Assembly: GCA_021737145.1 (NCBI GenBank)
Contig: JAIPEN010000013.1
Coordinates: 1-64,000, forward strand
DNA: 64,000 bases
Direction: 5' to 3'
Source of the DNA: Desulfarculaceae bacterium
GTDB taxonomy: Bacteria > Desulfobacterota > Desulfarculia > Desulfarculales > Desulfarculaceae
Shown: positions 59,241-64,000 of the stretch, one piece after another
Numbering within the stretch: position 1 is the stretch's first letter
How the letters are laid out: each line of letters starts with the position of its first letter
Translations under genes and position numbers: made by a program
The notes under the pieces: model-generated
Told to the model about the DNA's origin: nothing
The model's input: the letters and a program-made list of their open reading frames with translations, nothing else
Database searches by the model: none

Positions 59241-60305
59241 CTACTGCGCCAACAGCCTTTTCAACTGCGCGGCCCCGGCCTTGCTCTGGGGCTCCAGTTC
59301 CAGGAAATGGCGCATGTCGGCCACCGCCTGGTCCCGCTTTCCCATCTTTTCATAAAGCAGTCCGCGCCGGTACCAGGCCGGGGTTAGCTTGGGCCGCAGG
59401 GTCAACGAGGCGTTCATGTCGGCCAGGGCCTTGGCATAGTCGCCTTGGCGCTGATGGACCATGCCCCGGAACAGGCGGGCCTCGGCATAGCGGGGGTCAT
59501 AGGCCAGGGCTTGGTTGTAGTCGGCCAGGGCCTTGTCGTTTTCCTTCAGCAGGAAGCGGGTCACTCCCCGGTTGGCCAGGACCGTGGGATCATAGGGGTT
59601 GATGGCCAGGCTTTTATCGTAGAGCACGATTGCTTGCTGATAATTTTTTTGCCGGCGGGCCTTGGTGCCTTCAATGGCATAGCGTGAGGCCATGCCCGAG
59701 GTCTTGAGCACCCTTTCGGCGAAGTTATGGACCAGCTTCACCGGAAAGCCCGCTTTGTCCAGCGCCATGCCCATTCGGTACAGCTTGCCCACGTAACGCG
59801 GATCCAGGCACACCGCCAGCACCAGGTCGCGCTCCACCTGGGGAGACCAGGCCCTCTTCCACAACAGACGGGCCATGCCCCGGTCATGGTAAGCCCGGGC
59901 AAAGCGGGGGTCCCGCTTCAGGGCCTGGTCGAACATCTCGATGGCCACGGCGGGGCGCTCCAGAGTGGCGTAGACATAGCCTTTGTTGTAATAGGCCAGC
60001 GCGTTGTCCGGGTCTTTTTTCAGGGCCTGGTTATAATCGGCCAGAGCTTTGCTGTAGTTTTTGGCAAAGTAGTGGGCATTGCCCCGATTGTTGTAGACCG
60101 TGGCCCGCTGGCTCGGGGTGAGCTTTCGGCTGCGCAGGCATTTGGCATATAGCTTCAGGGACTGCTCGTATTGGCCCTCCCGGCCCGCCCGGTCGGCGTC
60201 AAGGCAGCTTTGCGGGGCGCACTTGGCCGCCCCCTCGGCCGCCCCGGCCCAGACGGGCAGGGCCGCCAAAAGACAGACCGCCAGCACGATATTTTTCAGG
60301 CGCAT
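59241..60305 (-). CDS. Exported TPR-repeat protein
   Basis: ATG 60305 follows GGGGGGAG and gives 354 residues with a signal peptide (1-22, VWAGAAEG). TPR repeats cover most of the chain: NNRGNAHYFAKNYSKALADY, AYYNKGYVYATLERPAVAIE, NRGVTRFLLKENDKALADYN, and a final one near LYEKMGKRDQAVADM. Two cysteine pairs occur near the N-terminus (KCAPQSC and KCLRSRK region). A periplasmic scaffold role is likely; partners unknown. It lies 54 bases from the kinase gene, convergent. Confidence 0.85.
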   Translation of the reverse strand: MRLKNIVLAVCLLAALPVWAGAAEGAAKCAPQSCLDADRAGREGQYEQSLKLYAKCLRSRKLTPSQRATVYNNRGNAHYFAKNYSKALADYNQALKKDPDNALAYYNKGYVYATLERPAVAIEMFDQALKRDPRFARAYHDRGMARLLWKRAWSPQVERDLVLAVCLDPRYVGKLYRMGMALDKAGFPVKLVHNFAERVLKTSGMASRYAIEGTKARRQKNYQQAIVLYDKSLAINPYDPTVLANRGVTRFLLKENDKALADYNQALAYDPRYAEARLFRGMVHQRQGDYAKALADMNASLTLRPKLTPAWYRRGLLYEKMGKRDQAVADMRHFLELEPQSKAGAAQLKRLLAQ

Positions 60306-60427
60306 GAACTCCCCCCACAAGAAAATTCGCACGCAATAATAACCCGGCCGCGCGGGCGGACACCCCCTGCAACGGTCCCCCCCGTATAAACCGCCCCGCG
60401 CCCCGAGCCGCCGGCGGGGGCTCTTTA

Positions 60428-61648
60428 TCAGGCCGCGAACACCTCGTCCAGCCAGTCGAAGAGAACCTGGCTCATCAGGGTGCGGTTGCCGCCGATGCAG
60501 TGGGAGGAGGCCCCCTGCTCCAGCTTGGTGATCACCAGCTTGTTGGCCGGGTTGGCCGCCTTGGCCAGGAAGTCCTGGGCCTGCTTTTGCACCTCCTCGT
60601 TGGCCCACTCCCCCTCGCCCACCAGGATCAGGGCCGGGCACTCGATCCCCGCCGGATCGAACTCAAAGCCCTGGGCCGCGTCGGCCAGACCGTGGATGTC
60701 CTTGGAGGACAGGCCGAAGCGCCAGGAGAGCACCCCGGCGTTGCGCTGGTGGAAGTCGCTCCACTGGGCCAGCTCCTCGGGAGTGGCGGTGCAGTTTTCC
60801 ATGCCCGCGAACTGGGCCCGCATGTCGCTCACCGCGCTGTTGACCGCGCAGGCCTTGATGCGGGAATCGGCGATGACCGCCCGGGGCACGAAATAGCCCC
60901 CGCCGCTGATGCCGTACATGGCCAGACCCTCCGGGTCCACCTCGGGCCGGCTCAGGGCAAAGTCCACCACCGTCTTGAGGGGCACCTCGGGGTCGGGCCG
61001 GAAGAACTGGCCCTCCAGGGGCAACATGCCCTGGCCGGGGATGTCCACGGTGAGGAAGTTGTAGCCCCGCGCCTTGGCCGCGGGCGCGATGTAGAAGTAG
61101 AGCTCCTCGGCATAGGTCTCTATCCCGCCGATCATGATGAGGGTCTTGCGCGGCTGGCCGCCGGGGTCCGCCGGGAGAAAGTAACCGGGCAGCACCGTGT
61201 CCTCAAAGGGCAGGTCAAGGGCCTCCATGGGCGGATCGAACAGGGGGCAGGCCCGTCGGAAGACGGCGCGGCACTGGTCGCCCAGGGACTTGAAGTCAGG
61301 CTCCTCGGGCAGGGCCGAAACCACGGCGGTGCGGTAATAGTTGGAGGCCTTGAGCAGGGATTCGCGAGCGCTCACCGGGTGGCCCGCGGCCAACTGCTCA
61401 CCGGCCCGCTCCTCCACCCGCTGGGCCATGGCGGCCCACTGCTCCCGCCAGGACTGGGTGTCGCCGTCGATTATGCTGCCCACGACGTAAAAAGCCTCGC
61501 CTATCTCGCAGCCCCCAAAGGGCGTGGCCCCCAGGACCCACTGCAGGATGAAGTCCATCTCCATTTCGTCGAAATGGATCTTCACGTAGAGCCGGTGGGC
61601 GTTGTATTGGTCCTTTTGCTCACTCAATTGGCTGGTGGTGGAACGCAT
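60428..61648 (-). CDS. Alpha/beta-hydrolase family protein
   Basis: ATG 61648 with the RBS AAGGAGGAGGAC gives 406 residues. Nucleophile elbow YGISGGGYF, then DIPGQGMLPLEG and, near the end, ASSHCIGGN. The long helical N-terminus (1-150) with a lid-like stretch resembles the FrsA / DUF1100 and 2,6-dihydroxypseudooxynicotine-hydrolase-like groups that cut C-C or ester bonds. It lies 175 bases after the AIR-synthase gene on the same strand and may belong to that cluster. Confidence 0.82.
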   Translation of the reverse strand: MRSTTSQLSEQKDQYNAHRLYVKIHFDEMEMDFILQWVLGATPFGGCEIGEAFYVVGSIIDGDTQSWREQWAAMAQRVEERAGEQLAAGHPVSARESLLKASNYYRTAVVSALPEEPDFKSLGDQCRAVFRRACPLFDPPMEALDLPFEDTVLPGYFLPADPGGQPRKTLIMIGGIETYAEELYFYIAPAAKARGYNFLTVDIPGQGMLPLEGQFFRPDPEVPLKTVVDFALSRPEVDPEGLAMYGISGGGYFVPRAVIADSRIKACAVNSAVSDMRAQFAGMENCTATPEELAQWSDFHQRNAGVLSWRFGLSSKDIHGLADAAQGFEFDPAGIECPALILVGEGEWANEEVQKQAQDFLAKAANPANKLVITKLEQGASSHCIGGNRTLMSQVLFDWLDEVFAA

Positions 61649-61823
61649 GTCCTCCTCCTTGGCAAAGGATCCGGGGATGGCGGCCGGGGCCGCCCGGCGG
61701 GCAGGCAGGTTGAGAGGGAGCATCCCCCCATCAAAGGCAGGCCATTAACCATATCATAGTAGGAGGCGTTTTCGGGACCCGTGGCGAGCCCGAGGGAATG
61801 GAAGGCAAAGGGGCGCTGGGCCC

Positions 61824-62819
61824 TTAGTCGGAGGGAGCCACCGGCGCGCTGATGCCGGTGATGACCTCCTGCTCGAAGTCGAACAGGGTGTGGCTTTCAT
61901 CGCCCTGGTTTAGCACCACCCGGCGCTCCGCGCTCACCTCGCCCACCTGCTCGGCGCTGACTCCGCGCTCCCGGAAACGGGCGCAGACCTCCGAGGCGTG
62001 CTCCGGCGGCGCGGCCAAGACGAATCCGTAGCTCATGAAGGCGGTGAGCCACTTGGCCATTTCCAGGCCCTCGGGCCGGGGTATGGCCCCCAGGTCGATG
62101 CGCCCGCCGCGCCCCGAGTTCTCCAGCATTATGGCCAAGGTGCCCAAGAGCCCTCCGTTGCTCACGTCCTTGCAGGCGTGGGCCAGGCCCTGCTCGGCCA
62201 GCGCGGGCAGCACCTCCAGCCGGGCCAGCAGCTCCTCGCTGGTCTTGTGGCTGTTGGCGTCCCAGGAGGTCACCGAGGCGCAGCCTGGCTGGCCGCTCAG
62301 GTCGCAGGCCACGATGAGCGCGTCGCCCGGCCGGGCGGTGTGGCAGCGCAGCAGCTTCTGGGCCCAGCCCAAAATGGCCACCGACAGGTGGGGGTGCTCC
62401 GCCTCGGCGTCGGGGTGCAAATGGCCGCCCACCATGGGCACCCTGAGCTTGGCGCAGCCCTTGGCGATGCCGCGCACGATCTCGGCCCGCTGGGCCGCCG
62501 GGCCGCTGGCCATCACGTTGACCATGGCCAGGGGCCGCCCGCCCATGGAGTAGATGTCGCCCACCACCACCATCACCGAGGCCTTGCCCGCCGCGTAGGG
62601 CTCGTTGACCAGCAGGCCCTCCATGATGCCGTCCGTGGCCAGGAGCAAAAAGCCGTCGGTGAAGGGAATCACCGCCGCGTCGTCGCCCCAGGATTCCAAC
62701 TGGGGACCGCTGGGGCTGCCCTGCACCAGGTGGTGGAACACCTCGGCGATGGGCTCCTTGCGCTTGAGCCCCATATAGCCCTTGATGTGCGCGGCCAGGG
62801 CCGTCAGGTCAAGCTGCAT
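61824..62819 (-). CDS. AIR-synthase-related protein (Sll0787-like, Nit1C cluster)
   Basis: A 331-residue member of the PurM/SelD/HypE/ThiL superfamily, which bind ATP at a dimer interface. Motifs: ESWGDDAAVIPF (metal-binding DD), LLATDGIMEGLL, VGDIYSMGGRPLAMVN, VPMVGGHLHPDA and CKDVSNGGLLGTL. It starts inside the last codons of the radical SAM-GNAT gene (11-base overlap). This pairing is diagnostic of the nitrilase-associated Nit1C cluster, reported to be needed for growth on cyanide in some bacteria; its own reaction is unknown. Confidence 0.82.
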   Translation of the reverse strand: MQLDLTALAAHIKGYMGLKRKEPIAEVFHHLVQGSPSGPQLESWGDDAAVIPFTDGFLLLATDGIMEGLLVNEPYAAGKASVMVVVGDIYSMGGRPLAMVNVMASGPAAQRAEIVRGIAKGCAKLRVPMVGGHLHPDAEAEHPHLSVAILGWAQKLLRCHTARPGDALIVACDLSGQPGCASVTSWDANSHKTSEELLARLEVLPALAEQGLAHACKDVSNGGLLGTLAIMLENSGRGGRIDLGAIPRPEGLEMAKWLTAFMSYGFVLAAPPEHASEVCARFRERGVSAEQVGEVSAERRVVLNQGDESHTLFDFEQEVITGISAPVAPSD

Positions 62820-64000
62820 GGCTCTCTCCAGGCTTCAGGTCCGGGGCCGCGTCCAGGTCGGCCTCCATGGGCTGGTGGGTCCAGCCGTGCATCTCATAGG
62901 TCTCTCCCGCCTTGGACCAGCCCAGGCGCTGGAAGAAAGCCACGTTGGCCTCCTGTATCTCGGCGGTGAACCGCGTGCATCCCCGGCGGCGCACGGTGCG
63001 CATGGCCTCCCTGACCAGGGCCGCCCCGGCGCCGCCCCGGCGCTGATCCCGGGCCACGGCCAAGCGGCCGCCCACCCAGGCGTTGGGCTGGTCCTGGCGC
63101 TGGTACACCCGCACCGTGCCCACCACCCGGCCCCGGTCCAGGGCCAGCAGGTGGATGGAGTAATCGTCGTACTCGTCGTGGTCGCTGAGCTGCACGATGT
63201 GCTGCTCCTGGACGAACACCCCCTGGCGCACGGCCAGGCCCGCCTCGCGCTCGGCCTGGTCGCGGGCCGGGCGCACCACCAGGCGGGCCTCGGGCAGCTC
63301 CCAGGACCCCAGGGCCGAGCAGGCCCCGCAGCGCACGCAGCCCGCCTTGCTCCGGGCCGCGCTCAGCCCGGTCTGTTGCAGGATGGCCGCCACCTCTTGG
63401 TAGAGCCCGGCCATGTAGGCCGGATCCGGGGGCGCGGCCTGGGCCAGCTCGGAGCCGGGGATGGGCCGCAGGGGCAGCAGGAAGGGATAGACCCCCAGCT
63501 CGGCCAGCATGCGGCAGCCGGTGATGAGTCCCTCGGGGTCCTCGCCCAGGCCGGCGATGACAAAGCTGCTCACCTGGCCGGGCCCGAACACCTCCACCGC
63601 CTCCATCCAGGCCTCGAAAAAGCGCTCCAGGCCCAGGCCGTATTTGGGGACGGCGTGGCTCTCGAGCACGTTCAGGTCGAAGCTCTCGACGTGAATGCCC
63701 ACCGTGTCCACCCCGGCCTCGGCCAGGCGTCTGAAGCTGCGGTTGAAGGGCGGGGGCAGGAACTGGGCGTGGATGGGCAGGCCCGAGGACTCCTTGATGG
63801 CCTGGGCGCAGGCGGCCAGGTGCTTGAGCTCGCTGCCCGCCGGGGCGGCGCAGCCGGTGGTGAGCACCACATGCGACGCGCCGTCCAGCTCCTTGGCCCG
63901 GGCCGCGGCCAGGGCCAGCTGCTCCGGGGTCTTGACCTCCAGGGTGCCCTCATTGGCCAGGCTGAGCTCTATGCCGCAAAAGGAGCAGCGGTTGGGGCTG
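62809..64000 (-). CDS. Radical SAM - GNAT fusion protein (MSMEG_0568/0567-like), 5' end beyond window
   Basis: Partial: the frame stays open to the right edge, where RCSFCGIE shows the last two cysteines of the radical SAM [4Fe-4S] motif. The barrel follows (LTTGCAAPAGSELKHLAACA, HVESFDLNVLE, GLGEDPEGLI), then a Cys cluster CVRCGAC. The last ~170 residues are a GNAT acetyltransferase (RDQRRGGAGAALVREAM). In most Nit1C clusters the MSMEG_0568-type radical SAM and the MSMEG_0567/Sll0786-type acetyltransferase are separate genes; here they are one chain of at least 397 residues. The AIR-synthase gene overlaps its end. Confidence 0.8.
   Translation of the reverse strand, partial: SPNRCSFCGIELSLANEGTLEVKTPEQLALAAARAKELDGASHVVLTTGCAAPAGSELKHLAACAQAIKESSGLPIHAQFLPPPFNRSFRRLAEAGVDTVGIHVESFDLNVLESHAVPKYGLGLERFFEAWMEAVEVFGPGQVSSFVIAGLGEDPEGLITGCRMLAELGVYPFLLPLRPIPGSELAQAAPPDPAYMAGLYQEVAAILQQTGLSAARSKAGCVRCGACSALGSWELPEARLVVRPARDQAEREAGLAVRQGVFVQEQHIVQLSDHDEYDDYSIHLLALDRGRVVGTVRVYQRQDQPNAWVGGRLAVARDQRRGGAGAALVREAMRTVRRRGCTRFTAEIQEANVAFFQRLGWSKAGETYEMHGWTHQPMEADLDAAPDLKPGESHAA

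Noticed and set aside
60380-60427. Terminator after the alpha/beta hydrolase gene
   Set aside because: GAGCC...GGCTC with CTTTAT is oriented on the plus strand, where no gene ends; no T run on the minus strand.

Overview
The window is about 64 kb of very GC-rich bacterial chromosome. It encodes about 56 proteins on both strands, with no rRNA or tRNA gene that I can see. Long open frames antisense to real genes are everywhere, as expected at this GC content, and were discarded. Gene content suggests an anaerobic, Gram-negative deltaproteobacterium (Desulfobacterota, possibly Desulfarculus-like). The signs are rubrerythrin plus a single-cluster ferredoxin, a TAXI-type TRAP transporter with acyl-CoA ligases, many PAS sensors, a class III cyclase, and a CIRCE-controlled groESL operon. 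The taxonomic guess is inference; no marker gene settles it.

Layout. 0-12 kb is mostly housekeeping and envelope: MltD-like murein hydrolase, a CcdA-thioredoxin fusion, adenine deaminase with a secreted phosphoesterase, Pcm, and the yebC-ruvC-ruvA operon next to rlmE. 11.8-15.3 kb holds an AdoMet-decarboxylase-fold relic, a lactonase-like hydrolase and groESL. 15.3-22.6 kb is small redox and unknown genes: VOC protein, CAT-fold acyltransferase relic, TlpA, ferredoxin-rubrerythrin, a 52-residue protein behind a palindromic promoter, a MauE/DoxX protein with a cysteine-less rhodanese, and an SGNH lipoprotein. 22.8-31.8 kb has an acyl-CoA synthetase, pcnB, an inositol phosphatase, dinB, a glycosyltransferase and an asparagine-synthase-like protein. 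31.9-39.7 kb contains a metallo-hydrolase, a membrane adenylate cyclase, GshB, N-formylglutamate amidohydrolase, a free-standing cyclic-nucleotide-binding protein and a nucleotide-translocase/HEAT fusion. 39.8-48.4 kb is one strand: a degenerate radical-SAM/GNAT fusion, a RimK-type ATP-grasp ligase and a complete peptide ABC transporter. 48.8-59.2 kb is a carboxylate-uptake module (PAS-LuxR regulator, TAXI protein, fused TRAP permease, acyl-CoA ligase) beside a 1473-residue hybrid kinase. The right end has a TPR lipid/periplasmic protein, an alpha/beta hydrolase and the tail of a Nit1C-like cluster (AIR synthase and a radical SAM-GNAT fusion cut by the window edge).

The intergenic regions are unusually rich in repeats. 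A ~120-bp element with terminal inverted repeats occurs three times and keeps one reading frame. A second hairpin element occurs twice, each time just downstream of an acyl-CoA ligase gene. Two other palindromic repeats are stacked in one 0.6-kb gap, and an 88-bp tandem repeat carries a terminator-like hairpin in each unit.

The most promising candidates for something new are: (1) the split cyclic-nucleotide sensor / nucleotide-translocase-HEAT pair close to a membrane adenylate cyclase; (2) the degenerate radical SAM-GNAT plus ATP-grasp pair feeding into a peptide transporter operon; (3) the fused radical SAM-GNAT protein of the Nit1C-like cluster; and (4) the dispersed repeat families. All functional links are inferred from sequence motifs and gene order.
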